Shown here one piece after another: positions 17,438 to 31,656 of a DNA stretch of 64,000 nt. How positions within the stretch are numbered: the first letter of the stretch is position 1; each line of letters starts with the position of its first letter. The position numbers were made by a program, and so were the translations under genes. The stretch covers positions 372,001 through 436,000 of the forward strand of contig NZ_JACJIM010000001.1 in NCBI RefSeq assembly GCF_014138435.1, given 5' to 3'. The notes under the pieces were generated by a model. The model did no database searches and was not told the origin of the DNA. It saw only the letters and a program-made list of their open reading frames with translations. Origin of the DNA: Methylobacterium fujisawaense (GTDB lineage Bacteria; Pseudomonadota; Alphaproteobacteria; Rhizobiales; Beijerinckiaceae).

Positions 17438-17864
17438 CGCGTCCGGCGGCCCCGCGCGTGGCGAGGGTGCTTGAAGATGCTGCCCCGTGCAGATCCCGAT
17501 CAGTCCACCGGACATGGCCCGATCACGGCCCGATCACGGCCTGCGACGGGAATGTTCCGATCCAACGACGCGCCGTTCGCCTCGATCCAGCCCGTTATCG
17601 CTGCCCGTCGCCGCCGCCGTCGCTTTGACCGCCCGGCTTCCCGCGCAATAAATCTCAGCCGACCCGGAACTTTTCGCCTTCGCATGCGTCAGGCACGCGG
17701 ATGCGGTGCCGCCAATCCCTGCGCGCGCCCGAAACCTCTTGCGCACACAAGTCGAAAATCGCGACACCAAGGAAAAAAACGCGCGATTAGGATTTTCTTT
17801 ATCCGATACGCCGAAGATTGAGCACGTAATTTCAGCTCAATCACCTCGGATACTGGCGATCCAC
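17438..17864. other. 427-base non-coding stretch upstream of the chemoreceptor gene
   Basis: No convincing gene on either strand. Short frames here are arginine-rich shadows. The right half is relatively AT-rich, including a run AAAAAAACGCG (near 17771) and GATTTTCTTTATCC (near 17790-17805), so the receptor's promoter probably lies there, but I cannot assign hexamers with confidence. Confidence 0.5.
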
Positions 17865-19553
17865 ATGCCCCGCCTGACAATCGGCCGCAAACTGATTTTG
17901 TCGTCCGCCGTAACGGCCTTGTTCGCCGCTGGCGTGATCTACAACCAATGGAACAGCGACCGTCGGATCGCGGAAGCGACCGACGCCGTCGCCCGGGAGC
18001 AGACGATCCTGACCGGGATCTCGCAGGCGCAGGTCGCCCTGAACCGGATCCAGTTGAGCCTCAAGGCCGTCGATCTGGCTCGGACCGCTCCCGAGGCCGA
18101 CGCGGCCGTCACCCGGGCGGCCAAGGAAGCCGAGCAGGCGTCACGCGGCCTCGAGCGCCCGATCGCCATCGCGTTGAAGCCGCAGATCCTGCGTGACAGC
18201 GGGACGGCGTTGCAGGATCTGGCCGCCGCCGTGAGGACCTATGCCGACGCCGGACGGACGGACCTGCGCGGCGGCGCGGTCGATCCGGACGCGGCGAACG
18301 CGGCACGACGGTCGATCACGGAGCAGATCGCTCGGGCCGAGGGCATGATCGATCAGGCCGTGGCCAACGCGCGCGGCTTCACCGACAAGGCCATGGAGAC
18401 CACGACCGAGCAGGTCAGCGCGGCGACGCGCTTCGGCCTCTTGGCGGGTGCGGCCATGCTGCTGAGCCTGCTCACGGCCGCGATCCTGCTGATGCTCAAC
18501 ATCCAGCGCCCGATCACCCGCTTGGTGGCGGTGCTGGAGCGCATGGCCGCCGGCGAGATCGACGCGGAGATCCCCGAAAGCCAGCGGGGCGACGAGATCG
18601 GCGCGCTCGGCCGCGCCGTCGACAACATCAAGACCATGGTCGCCCGCAAAGCCGCCGAGGAAGCGGAACTCCGGCAGATCGCCGATGCGGCCGCCGCGGC
18701 GGAGCGCCGGCGCACGATGGTCGAACTGGCCGACAGCTTCGAGCGGGCGGTCGGCGGCATCGTCAGCATGGTCTCTTCGTCCTCCACGGAGTTGCAGTCC
18801 ACGGCGGAGCAGATGACCACCAATGCGAGCCAGACGGCCGCGCAATCGACCACGGTCGCCGCGGCGGCCGAGGAGGCGGCGGCCAATGTCGGGACCGTGG
18901 CGGCAGCCGCCGAGGAATTGGGGACCTCCGTGCAGGAGATCGGCCGGCAGGTGGCCGGCTCGGCCGGGCTCGCCCAGGCTGCGGTGGCGGAGGCGGACCA
19001 GACCACGCGCCTCGTGCAGGAACTCAGCCAGGCCGCCGAGCAGATCGGCGCGATGGTGGGAATGATCTCGAACATCGCCGGCCAGACCAACCTGTTGGCC
19101 CTCAATGCGACGATCGAGGCCGCCCGGGCGGGAGAGTCGGGCCGCGGCTTCGCCGTGGTGGCGGCCGAGGTGAAGGAGTTGGCCAATCAGACGGCACGGG
19201 CCACCGAGGAGATCGGCCGGCGGATCGGGCAAGTGCAGGGCGTGACCGACCAGGCCGTTTCGGCCATCGGTGGGATCACGGGGCGGATCCGCGAGATCAA
19301 CGACGTGGCCTCCAGCATCGCGGCGGCCGTCGAGCAGCAGAGCGCCGCCACGCAGGAGATCGTGCGCAACGTGGCGCAGGCTTCGAGCGGCACGGCCGAA
19401 GTGACCGGCAACATTGCGGGTGTGGCCCGCGCCTCCGAAGACACGGGCGCAGCCGCCGCGCACGTCCTCACCTCGGCGTCCGAGCTGTCGCAGCAATCCG
19501 AACATCTGTCGGCCGAGGTGCGACGCTTCCTGACCACCGTCCGGGCGGCCTGA
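17865..19553 (+). CDS. Methyl-accepting chemotaxis protein
   Basis: Inner-membrane chemoreceptor of 562 residues. A first TM helix (residues 8-27, [18 protein letters not shown]), a periplasmic helical domain of about 160 residues without a recognised ligand-binding family, and a second TM helix ([20 protein letters not shown]) are followed by HAMP ([17 protein letters not shown]). The signalling domain has the hairpin tip [20 protein letters not shown] and [15 protein letters not shown]. It signals to CheA/CheW. The upstream frame extends to 17706 but the ATG at 17865 gives the normal N-terminus. No che genes are nearby, so it is an orphan receptor. The ligand is unknown. Confidence 0.95.
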   Translation: MPRLTIGRKLILSSAVTALFAAGVIYNQWNSDRRIAEATDAVAREQTILTGISQAQVALNRIQLSLKAVDLARTAPEADAAVTRAAKEAEQASRGLERPIAIALKPQILRDSGTALQDLAAAVRTYADAGRTDLRGGAVDPDAANAARRSITEQIARAEGMIDQAVANARGFTDKAMETTTEQVSAATRFGLLAGAAMLLSLLTAAILLMLNIQRPITRLVAVLERMAAGEIDAEIPESQRGDEIGALGRAVDNIKTMVARKAAEEAELRQIADAAAAAERRRTMVELADSFERAVGGIVSMVSSSSTELQSTAEQMTTNASQTAAQSTTVAAAAEEAAANVGTVAAAAEELGTSVQEIGRQVAGSAGLAQAAVAEADQTTRLVQELSQAAEQIGAMVGMISNIAGQTNLLALNATIEAARAGESGRGFAVVAAEVKELANQTARATEEIGRRIGQVQGVTDQAVSAIGGITGRIREINDVASSIAAAVEQQSAATQEIVRNVAQASSGTAEVTGNIAGVARASEDTGAAAAHVLTSASELSQQSEHLSAEVRRFLTTVRAA

Positions 19554-20018
19554 ACCCGCCCGGCAGGCCTCCTCGCGATGCCCGATCGGGTCGCGCCTGG
19601 CGGTGCGACCTAATCGGCCGAAGCATAGGCCGGCCTCGAGGCCGCGATTCACACGACGTGCGCCGATCGGCCCTCGATACGCCAGACCGCTACATGGCTC
19701 TTATACGATTGCAATCATTGACGTTCGGAGGCGCGGCCGCTCAGCCCACAGATCGATGCTCCACCCCGGGCCATGTGGCGCGCGGACAGATGCGCAGGAT
19801 CGAAAGGTACGCATTGGCCCTCGGTCCTGCCGCAGAAGACGCCGTCGAAACCGACGCGCCGCCGGACCGCGCGTGATGCCCTCCGGGACCTCGTAACGAG
19901 GCCGGCTCGCCCCCTGGCGCGCTTTGCCGGCTCGGTGGCGTGGCGGTGCCGTCAGAACGGTCCCCGTGCAGGACGTGCGACCGGTGGACCGGCCAGCTCC
20001 GCGAAAGAGGGAGGTTTC
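19554..20018. other. 465-base stretch without a recognisable gene
   Basis: Between the chemoreceptor stop and tRNA-Val. The open frames are low-complexity shadows with no family features. A 10-base palindrome GATTGCAATC lies at 19707-19716 in a locally AT-richer patch. I see no terminator with a T-run and no integrase or attachment-site duplication by the tRNA. Confidence 0.5.
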
Positions 20019-20094
20019 TGGTGGGCGGTGAGGGACTCGAACCCCCGACCCTCTCCGTGTAAAGGAGACGCTCTACCAACTGAGCTAACCGCCC
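20019..20094 (-). tRNA. tRNA-Val (anticodon TAC)
   Basis: Read on the minus strand from 20094, the acceptor GGGCGGT, D-arm TAGCTCAGTTGGTAGAGC, anticodon stem TCTCC with loop TTTACAC and GGAGA, T-arm with GGTTCGAGTCC, and acceptor ACCGCCC followed by discriminator A and an encoded CCA are all present. The loop gives anticodon TAC, decoding GUA/GUG valine codons. All four stems pair. Confidence 0.97.
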
Positions 20095-20155
20095 GGCCGG
20101 CGACCGTTACGGCATGGCGCCGGTGCGGTGCAAGGGGCTCCGTTTCGGATCGGCG

Positions 20156-20875
20156 TCAGGGATCGACGAGCCGCGCCGCCAGTGCCGGCGCCAAGCCAAC
20201 GCTCTCCACGGGCTCTGGCCTGAACCGGACCGTCCCGGTCGAACCCGCTGCCAGAACCGCACGGGTTCCCGCCTCGACCGAGCAGATCAGCGGAACGGGA
20301 ACCTGCGCCGCGATCCGCCGCGCCAGTCCCGCGAGGCCGGCACCTCCGAGAATGACGCGCTCGGCGCCGGACGCCGCGCAGGCGCGGCAGGCCTCGGCAA
20401 GGGTCGCCAGGGCGGCGTCCGGATCACGGGCGATGGCGCCACCGCTCGGAGCCACCGTGTGGAGCGCCGCCAGAGCATCGGACAGGCCGAGGGCCGCCAC
20501 GAATTCGCGCAGCATCGGCTCCCAGGCCGCGCCCCCGGTGACGATGCCGAAACGGCCCACCGCGGCGGCCTCGCGACAGGCGGCTTCCGCCATGCCGATG
20601 ACCGGCACCCGCGACAGCTCGCGCAGGGCGAGAAGACCCGGATCGCCGAAGCAGGCCAGATACACCGCGTCGCACTCAGCCCCATGCTCCGCGAGGGCGT
20701 CGAGCGCCGCATGGCCGGCGACGGATGCGGCAGCCCGGCTCGCGATGTAACGCGCCCCGAAGCGGCCTGTGACGGCGCGGAGTTCCGCTTGGCCACCGAG
20801 TTGCGCACGGACATGGGCGGCGACGAGGTCGGTGACGTGCGCGCTGGTGTTCGGGTTGATCAGCAAGACGCGCAT
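20156..20875 (-). CDS. Aspartate/glutamate (hydantoin) racemase family protein with one catalytic Cys replaced
   Basis: A 239-residue protein of the Asp/Glu/hydantoin racemase family. It opens with LLINPNTS, the typical substrate-binding start, and has the first catalytic cysteine at Cys75 in YLACFGDPG. The second catalytic cysteine, normally in a GCAG motif, is replaced: the sequence reads ILGGAGLAGL with Gly178. A two-base racemisation would therefore be impaired, and the protein may act as an isomerase, decarboxylase or binding protein instead. It stands alone between tRNA-Val and lon. Similar proteins act in hydantoin or allantoin metabolism, but no such genes are adjacent. Confidence 0.85.
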   Translation of the reverse strand: MRVLLINPNTSAHVTDLVAAHVRAQLGGQAELRAVTGRFGARYIASRAAASVAGHAALDALAEHGAECDAVYLACFGDPGLLALRELSRVPVIGMAEAACREAAAVGRFGIVTGGAAWEPMLREFVAALGLSDALAALHTVAPSGGAIARDPDAALATLAEACRACAASGAERVILGGAGLAGLARRIAAQVPVPLICSVEAGTRAVLAAGSTGTVRFRPEPVESVGLAPALAARLVDP

Positions 20876-20892
20876 CCAAGCCTCCGCGCATG

Positions 20893-20925
20893 AAAAAGCC
20901 CCCAGGGCGCGAAGCTCCGGGGGCT
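20893..20925 (-). terminator. Rho-independent terminator of lon
   Basis: On the minus strand, just after the lon stop at 20947, a GC-rich stem AGCCCCCGGAG / CTGGGGGCT is followed by TTTTT. The stem pairs 20919-20925 with 20897-20903, with an inner loop. It is well placed to end the lon transcript, 15 bases before the start codon of the racemase gene on the same strand. Confidence 0.85.
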
Positions 20926-20946
20926 CGTCTCATTCGGACGTCTTCG

Positions 20947-23373
<2,427 letters not shown>

Positions 23374-23578
23374 GCTGACTTCCTCTCAGGGACGCCCGGG
23401 TTCGGCACCTCCAAGCATGGAGCGCGCCTACAGCCAGGGGCCGACCGGGCCGCGAGGGTCGGAATTTCGAAAACTTTGCGGCTGGTGACGCGGACCGGAC
23501 CTCGAAGGAGCGTGCGGCCACCGCGCTGAGCCTGAGGTGGCTGCGGGGCGCAGCGTTTTCAAGATGTTCCCCGCAGCG

Positions 23579-23598
23579 CGCCCGGCCGGAGCCGGGCG
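23579..23598 (-). terminator. Stem-loop downstream of clpX
   Basis: The perfect 8-bp stem CGCCCGGC, loop CGGA, GCCGGGCG lies 24 bases after the clpX stop. No T-run follows on the minus strand, so it may be a weak terminator or an mRNA-stabilising hairpin before lon. Confidence 0.4.
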
Positions 23599-23621
23599 CT
23601 TAACGCAACCCTACCAAGCGC

Positions 23622-24893
23622 TTACGCGCTGACGCTGGCGGGCGCTTCCTTGTTGCGGTCGCCGTGGATGTAGAGCGGGCGCGACTTGCCCTCGACCACC
23701 TCCGGACCGATCACGACCTGCTCCACGGACTCGAGGCCCGGCAGGTCGTACATCGTGTCGAGCAGGATCGTCTCCAGGATGGAGCGCAGGCCGCGGGCGC
23801 CGGTCTTGCGCTCGATCGCCTTGCGGGCGACGAGCGACAGCGCGTCGTCCTGGAACGTCAGATCGACGTTCTCCATCTCGAACAGCCGCTGGTACTGCTT
23901 GACCAGGGCGTTCTTCGGCTCCTGCAGGATCTTCTTCAGCGCGGCCTCGTCGAGATCCTCGAGGGTTGCCAGGACCGGCAGGCGGCCGACGAACTCGGGG
24001 ATGAGGCCGAACTTCAGCAGGTCCTCCGGCTCGACCGAGCGGAAGATCTCGCCGGTGCGGCGGTCGTCCGGGGCCTGCACGGTCGCGCCGAAGCCGATCG
24101 AGGTGCCCTTGCCGCGCTGGGAGATGATCCGCTCCAGCCCCGCGAAGGCGCCGCCGCAGATGAACAGGATGTTGGTCGTGTCGACCTGCAGGAATTCCTG
24201 CTGCGGGTGCTTCCTGCCGCCCTGGGGCGGAACGGAGGCGACCGTGCCCTCCATGATCTTCAGGAGCGCCTGCTGCACGCCCTCGCCCGACACGTCGCGG
24301 GTGATCGACGGGTTGTCGGATTTGCGGGAGATCTTGTCGATCTCGTCGATGTAGACGATGCCGCGCTGCGCCCGCTCGACATTGTAGTCCGAGGCCTGGA
24401 GCAGCTTGAGGATGATGTTCTCCACGTCCTCACCGACGTAGCCGGCCTCGGTGAGGGTCGTGGCATCCGCCATGGTGAACGGCACGTCGAGGATGCGGGC
24501 GAGCGTCTGCGCGAGCAGCGTCTTGCCCGAGCCGGTCGGCCCGATCAGCATGATGTTGGACTTGGCCAGCTCGACGTCGTTGTGCTTCGTCGCGTGCGCG
24601 AGCCGCTTGTAGTGGTTGTGCACGGCGACCGAGAGGACCTTCTTGGCGAAGTCCTGGCCGATGACGTAGTCGTCGAGGACGCGGCGGATCTCCTTCGGGG
24701 TCGGCACCCCGTCACGGCTCTTCACCAGCGAGGATTTCGACTCCTCGCGGATGATGTCCATGCACAGCTCGACGCACTCGTCGCAGATGAACACGGTCGG
24801 GCCAGCGATCAGCTTGCGGACCTCGTGCTGGCTCTTGCCGCAGAACGAGCAATACAGCGTGCTCTTCGAGTCGTTGCCGCCAGTCTTGCTCAT
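23622..24893 (-). CDS. clpX: ATP-dependent Clp protease ATP-binding subunit ClpX
   Basis: A 423-residue AAA+ unfoldase that feeds substrates to ClpP. The start at 24893 ([10 protein letters not shown]) leads into the zinc-binding domain with CSFCGKS and [10 protein letters not shown] (four Cys). Walker A is [13 protein letters not shown], Walker B YIDEIDKI, the pore loop motif GYVGEDVE and the sensor region [13 protein letters not shown] are present, and the ClpP-binding IGF loop is seen as TSIGFGA. The frame remains open upstream to 25025, but that stretch does not fit the family. clpP lies about 190 bases upstream. Confidence 0.98.
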   Translation of the reverse strand: MSKTGGNDSKSTLYCSFCGKSQHEVRKLIAGPTVFICDECVELCMDIIREESKSSLVKSRDGVPTPKEIRRVLDDYVIGQDFAKKVLSVAVHNHYKRLAHATKHNDVELAKSNIMLIGPTGSGKTLLAQTLARILDVPFTMADATTLTEAGYVGEDVENIILKLLQASDYNVERAQRGIVYIDEIDKISRKSDNPSITRDVSGEGVQQALLKIMEGTVASVPPQGGRKHPQQEFLQVDTTNILFICGGAFAGLERIISQRGKGTSIGFGATVQAPDDRRTGEIFRSVEPEDLLKFGLIPEFVGRLPVLATLEDLDEAALKKILQEPKNALVKQYQRLFEMENVDLTFQDDALSLVARKAIERKTGARGLRSILETILLDTMYDLPGLESVEQVVIGPEVVEGKSRPLYIHGDRNKEAPASVSA

Positions 24894-25079
24894 ATCGGTC
24901 TCCGATTCCTCGCGTCCGCAGCCGGCAAGGGGGCGGACGCGCATCGTTTGAATGTAGGGGGCCCGTTTAAAGAAACAGTGTGCTGCGCGCCTTTGACCGA
25001 AGGGCCCGATCTCGGATGCAAACACGCTGCCGCGGCGGGATCAAGGCCGCGCCGCGGCGGTCAGGCGTCGCGGATCCGA

Positions 25080-25706
25080 TCAGGCGGCTGCCGGCTCGGG
25101 GCGCTTCTCAATCACCTCGTCGATGAGCCCGAACTCCTTGGCCGCGTCCGCGGTCATGAAATTGTCGCGCTCAAGGGCGGTGTGGATCGTGTCGTAGTCG
25201 CGACCCGTGTGCTTCACGTAGATCTCGTTCAGGCGCCGCTTCAGCGCCTCGATCTCGCGGGCATGGATCAGGATGTCGGTCGCCTGGCCCTGGAAGCCGC
25301 CCGACGGCTGGTGGACCATGATCCGGGCGTTCGGCAGGGCGAAGCGATGGCCGGGCTCGCCGGCGGTGAGCAGCAGCGATCCCATGGAGGCGGCCTGGCC
25401 GACGCACAGCGTCGTCACCGGGCAGCGGATGAACTGCATCGTGTCGTAGATCGACAGGCCCGAGGTGACCACGCCGCCGGGGGAGTTGATGTAGAAGGAA
25501 ATTTCCTTCTTCGGGTTCTCCGCCTCGAGGAACAGCAGCTGCGCCACGATCAGCGACGCGCCGTAATCCTCCACGGGGCCGGTGAGGAAGATGATGCGCT
25601 CGCGCAGCAGGCGGGAGTAGATGTCGAAGGCGCGCTCGCCGCGGCTCGATTGCTCGACGACCATCGGCACGAGCGCATTGTTGTAGACGTCGATCGGATC
25701 TCTCAT
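25080..25706 (-). CDS. clpP: ATP-dependent Clp protease proteolytic subunit ClpP
   Basis: Serine protease subunit forming two heptameric rings that partner ClpX or ClpA. It has 208 residues. The catalytic triad is intact: Ser107 in GQAASMGS, His132 in MVHQPSGG and Asp181 in ERDNFM, each exactly ten positions after the E. coli residues. The N-terminus starts with [19 protein letters not shown], typical of alphaproteobacteria. It lies between tig and clpX on the same strand. Confidence 0.98.
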   Translation of the reverse strand: MRDPIDVYNNALVPMVVEQSSRGERAFDIYSRLLRERIIFLTGPVEDYGASLIVAQLLFLEAENPKKEISFYINSPGGVVTSGLSIYDTMQFIRCPVTTLCVGQAASMGSLLLTAGEPGHRFALPNARIMVHQPSGGFQGQATDILIHAREIEALKRRLNEIYVKHTGRDYDTIHTALERDNFMTADAAKEFGLIDEVIEKRPEPAAA

Positions 25707-25833
25707 CTCGTCCTGCCCAGGAGTGAGGCCCGGGGCTGCCGCGAATCAGGGCAGCCCCGGGCATGTCAGCGAACACCGGCGATGCTTAACCATCGCCTAA
25801 CCCTTGCCCGCCGTCGCTCGGACAGGGCGGGAC

Positions 25834-27243
25834 TCAGTCGGCCTTTGCCTCGGTCTTGGCCTCGGCCTTGTCTGCCGGCTTCTCGCCGGTCGTGTCGTCG
25901 TCATCTTCGTCTGCGAAAAGCGCCTCTTTCGAGACAGGCTCCTCGACGAGTTTGACCTGCCCGAGGACGTGGTCAACGACCTTCTCCTCGAACAGGGGCG
26001 CGCGGAGTTCCGCGAGCGCCTGCGCATTCTTCCGGTAGAAGTCCCAGACCTGCTGCTCCTGGCCCGGGAACTGCCGGACCCGGGCGATGAGGGCCTGGTT
26101 CACCTCCTCATCCGAGACCTTGATATCGGCGCTCTCGCCGACCTGCGCAAGCACGAGACCGAGCCGAACGCGACGCTCGGCGATCTTCCGGTACTCGGCC
26201 TGGGCCTTCTCCTCGGTGGTGTCCTCATCCTCGAAGGTCTTGCCGCGCGTCTTGAGGTCCTGCTCGACCTGGGCCCAGACCGCGGCGAATTCCTGCGCCA
26301 CCAGGGACGGAGGCAGCTCGAAGGCGTACTTGCCGTCCAGGGCGTCGAGGAGGTCCTTCTTGAGGCGGCGGCGCGTGGCGGCTTCGAAGTCGCGGCCGAT
26401 CGCCTCCGACACGGCCTCGCGGAGCTTCTCCAGCGACTCCATGCCCATGGACTTGGCGAACTCGTCGTCCACCTTGGCCTCGCCCGGCGCCTGGATCTTC
26501 GTGACCGTCACGTCGAACTCGGCGTCCTTGCCGGCGAGGTGCTCGGCCCCGTAGGATTCGGGGAAGGTGACCTTCACGAGCGGCTTGTCGCCGACCTTGG
26601 CGCCGACGAGCTGGTCCTCGAAGCCCGGGATGAACGAGCCGGAGCCGAGCTCCAGATCGATGCCCTCGCCCTTGCCGCCCTGGAACTCCTCGCCGTCGAT
26701 GCGGCCGACGAAGTCGATGGTGACGCGGTCGCCGCTCTGGGCCTCCGCGCCCTCGTCGCGCTCGGCGAACGGGCGGCCCTGGCCGGCCATGCGCTCCAGG
26801 GCCTCGTCCACCTCCGCGTCGGAAGGCTTGGCGACGCGCTTGGTCAGGCTGACGTCGGAGAGGTCGGCGAGTTCGAAGCTCGGCATCACCTCGAGGGCGA
26901 CCTTGAAGGCGAGGTCACCCTTGGCGTCCAGCGCCTTCTCGACCTCGGCCTGATCGCTCGGGAACTCGACCTGCGGCTCCAGGGCGAGCTTGAGGCCGTT
27001 GTCGGCGACGATCTGGCGATTGGCCTCGTTGACGGCGTTCTGCACCACCTCGGCCATCACGGAGCGGCCGTAGACCTTGCGCAGATGCGCGACCGGCACC
27101 TTGCCGGGGCGGAAGCCCTTGAGCTGCACCTTGTCCTTCATGCCGGACAGCTCGTTGGTCAGGCGCTCCTCGAGTTCCTGGGCGGCCAGCAGAACCTGAA
27201 ACTCGCGCTTCAGCCCCTGGGCGTTGATCTCGGTCACCTGCAT
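25834..27243 (-). CDS. tig: Trigger factor
   Basis: Ribosome-bound chaperone and peptidyl-prolyl isomerase acting on nascent chains. The 469 residues contain the N-terminal ribosome-binding domain with the signature KGFRPGKVP, a central FKBP-type PPIase domain (about residues 160-250, [17 protein letters not shown]) and a long helical C-terminal domain. The tail is unusually acidic and Lys/Ala-rich ([18 protein letters not shown]), as in other Rhizobiales. It is the first gene of tig-clpP-clpX-lon and lies just after tRNA-Leu on the same strand. Confidence 0.97.
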   Translation of the reverse strand: MQVTEINAQGLKREFQVLLAAQELEERLTNELSGMKDKVQLKGFRPGKVPVAHLRKVYGRSVMAEVVQNAVNEANRQIVADNGLKLALEPQVEFPSDQAEVEKALDAKGDLAFKVALEVMPSFELADLSDVSLTKRVAKPSDAEVDEALERMAGQGRPFAERDEGAEAQSGDRVTIDFVGRIDGEEFQGGKGEGIDLELGSGSFIPGFEDQLVGAKVGDKPLVKVTFPESYGAEHLAGKDAEFDVTVTKIQAPGEAKVDDEFAKSMGMESLEKLREAVSEAIGRDFEAATRRRLKKDLLDALDGKYAFELPPSLVAQEFAAVWAQVEQDLKTRGKTFEDEDTTEEKAQAEYRKIAERRVRLGLVLAQVGESADIKVSDEEVNQALIARVRQFPGQEQQVWDFYRKNAQALAELRAPLFEEKVVDHVLGQVKLVEEPVSKEALFADEDDDDTTGEKPADKAEAKTEAKAD

Positions 27244-27374
27244 CGTCGTCGTCGCTCTTCAAAGAAACCTGGGTTCGCCGGGCGGGCCGGCGTCGTGCTC
27301 GCGCGGACCGGGATGCCGAGATGTCGGGTACGGGACGGAGGGTCCCGAGGGGACCGCTACCGCAGCAGACGTCC

Positions 27375-27459
27375 TGGTGCGGGCGGAGGGGCTCGAACCC
27401 CCACGTCTTGCGACACTGGAACCTAAATCCAGCGCGTCTACCAGTTCCGCCACGCCCGC
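27375..27459 (-). tRNA. tRNA-Leu (anticodon TAG)
   Basis: On the minus strand from 27459: acceptor GCGGGCG, D-arm GGCGGAACTGGTAGACGC, anticodon stem CTGGA, loop TTTAGGT, stem TCCAG, a long variable arm (TGTCGCAAGACG) as expected for leucine class II tRNAs, T-arm GGTTCGAGCCC, acceptor CGCCCGC, discriminator A and encoded CCA. The anticodon is TAG. Confidence 0.97.
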
Positions 27460-27607
27460 GCGCGCCGACATCCGGCGCATCGCCGGCCGCCGGAAGCGCG
27501 CCCTATAGCATGGGCCGGCCGGCCCGCAGCAAAAAACTTACCCCTGTGGCGCGGGAGCCGACACGCCGCTATGGAGCGAACCCGTCGCGAGCCGCAGCCG
27601 AGATCCC

Positions 27608-29084
27608 ATGCCGCCATCCCGCCCCGTGCCGCCGACCGATTCGCGCGCCGGCTCGCCGTCGCGCCGGAGCCTCCTCGCCACCGCCGCCGCCTTCGGGCTG
27701 GTGCCGGACGCGGCGCGGGCCCAGGCGCCGAGCCCGCCCCCCGGCAACGGGGCGGCGTCTCCGGCGCAACCGGAACCGGCCGCCCTGCCGGCGGCCCCCG
27801 GCCGGGCTCGGTTCCGGCCGGAGCCCGCGCCCGAAACGCCGGTCTGGTGCTTCGATGGCAAGGCCCTGCCGCCCGTCGTCCGGGTCAAGCTCGGCCAGCC
27901 GGTGCGGCTGAAGGTCGAGAACCGGACCGACAAGCCGCTCGCGTTGCACTGGCACGGGGTGCGCAACGTCAACGCCATGGACGGCGTCGGCGGGGTGACC
28001 CAGGCGCCGATCCCGCCGGGCGGCGACTTCCTCTACGCGTTCACGCCGCCGGATGCCGGCTCCTACCTGATCCGGCCGTTGGTCGTCGGGGGGTCGAGCG
28101 AACCGTCGGGGCGCGGGCTCGCGGGCATGCTGGTCGTCGAGGAGGCGAATCCGCCCGCCGTCGATGCCGATGTCAGCGTCGTCCTGCAGGATTGGCGGCT
28201 CGAGGATGACGGCACGCTCCTGCCCTTCGGGCAGGTTCCGCTCGCGGCCGCACACGGGCGCCTCGGCAACCTCGTCACGGTCAACGGCAAGCCGGTGCCG
28301 GGCATCTTCGAGGCCCGCCCCGGGGCCCGGGTCCGCCTGCGCCTCGGCAATGCCTGCAACGCCCGGGCGACGCGCATCAAGTTCGAAGGCGTCAAGGTCT
28401 ATGTGGCGGCGGTCGACGGGCAGCCCACCGACACGTTCGAGCCGCTCCGGGCCACCCTGCCCTTCCCGCCGGGAACCCGCTACGACCTGCTCGTCGACCT
28501 GCCGGAGGAGGAAGGCGCCACCTGCGCGATCCACGCGCTGATCGGCAAGGGCCTCATCCTGGCCAGCGTCACCACGAAGGGCGCCAAGATCACCGAGAAG
28601 CGGCCGCCGATCGGGCCGATCGGCGAGAACAAGCGCCTGCCGGCCGAGGTCAAGCTCCAGAACGCCCTGCGCCGCGACGTCGTGATCACCGGCGGCGCCT
28701 TCGTGCCGAAGGACAAGGGAGGCGCCAAGGACGGTCCGGCGCCCGACGCCGTCTATACGGGCGATCCGCAGAAGATCTGGTCGGTGAACGGTGTGAGCGG
28801 CACCACGGGCCTCCAGCCGATCTTCTCGGTGAAGCGCGGCCAGGTCGTGGTGCTGGCCCTGCGCAACGATACCGCCTTTCCCCAGGCCCTGCACCTGCAC
28901 GGCCATTGCTTCCGGCTGCTCCACCCCCTCGACGATGGCTGGGAGCCCTACTGGCTGGACACGTTCCAGCTCCTGGAGGGCAGGACCGCACGGATCGGCT
29001 TCCTGGCCGACAATCCGGGGCGCTGGCTGATCAGCGCCACGGTGCTGGAGCGGTTCGACACCGGCCTGTGGACCGTCTTCGAAG

Positions 29085-29092
<8 letters not shown>
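27608..29092 (+). CDS. Multicopper-oxidase-fold protein lacking most copper ligands
   Basis: A 494-residue exported protein with a Tat signal (SRRSLLATAAAFGL) and an AQA cleavage site, then three cupredoxin domains. The first copper motif HWHG is intact (114-117). The second, normally HxH in a YWYHxH context, reads SYLIRPL (152-158). The third keeps HLHGH (429-433), but the leading type-1 His is Gln426. The fourth, HCHxxxH, is replaced by ISATVLERF around 475-483, so the type-1 Cys and type-3 His are gone. It probably does not oxidise substrates as a laccase and may be structural like FtsP/SufI. The 3' end overlaps the convergent nnr gene by 8 bases. Confidence 0.85.
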
Positions 29093-31117
<2,025 letters not shown>

Positions 31118-31280
31118 CGCGGGCCGTCCCGCTCCCGCAACGCTTCTCTGCCTAAGATTTCGCACTGCGCGAATGTCCGGCATCGGCGCGCTCCGCACTG
31201 GAGCGCCGCCTTCCACACCCCACATCATCGGGAACGGCTGGCCTGATCGGCCGCTTGAACCCGATGCAGGAGGATGTGCG

Positions 31281-31460
31281 ATGGCCGCGACGGACCCGCG
31301 CGAGAGCGCCAAGATCTACGATCTGTCCGCGTTCCGGCGCTCGCGCCTGACCGCGCGGGCCGCTCCGGATGCGAAACCCGCACCCGTGCCGAGCCTCGGC
31401 GGCGGCGCGTGGTACCACGAGGCGGCGATCCGCGACGACGAGCGCCCGCGCCGATCCTGA
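31281..31460 (+). CDS. DUF2735 family small protein
   Basis: A 59-residue protein starting at the ATG at 31281 behind a strong AGGAGG ribosome site (31269-31274). Family marks are ESAKIYDLSAF at the N-terminus and the WYHEAAI motif near the C-terminus, which match the rhizobial DUF2735 family. These genes usually sit beside glnII, as here, where it converges on glnII with a shared hairpin. Function is unknown; a role in nitrogen status or GSII is suggested by position only. No signal peptide or membrane segment. Confidence 0.8.
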   Translation: MAATDPRESAKIYDLSAFRRSRLTARAAPDAKPAPVPSLGGGAWYHEAAIRDDERPRRS

Positions 31461-31591
31461 GACCCGAAACTCGGGCGTTCCGCCCGTCCACGCACCCCGC
31501 GATACCCAGACGTTACAGGGCCGCCGAGCGGAGCTCGCTATCCTGGAGCGCTGGCACGGGTCACGGACCGGCCCACCCGATCCGGAAACGG

Positions 31592-31619
31592 CGAAGCCGG
31601 ACCCGAGGGCCCGGCTTCG
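31592..31619. terminator. Hairpin between convergent DUF2735 and glnII genes
   Basis: The perfect 9-bp stem CGAAGCCGG / CCGGCTTCG (31592-31600 with 31611-31619) has a 10-base loop. On the plus strand TTCGTTCT follows, and on the minus strand CCGTTTCC follows. It is placed to end both transcripts. Confidence 0.6.
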
Positions 31620-31656
31620 TTCGTTCTGTGAGAAGCTCTGACGCTTCCCCCGCGTC

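Noticed and set aside
20019..20094. tRNA-Val as an integration site for a genomic island
   Set aside because: No integrase, no duplicated tRNA 3' end and no change in gene type on either side.
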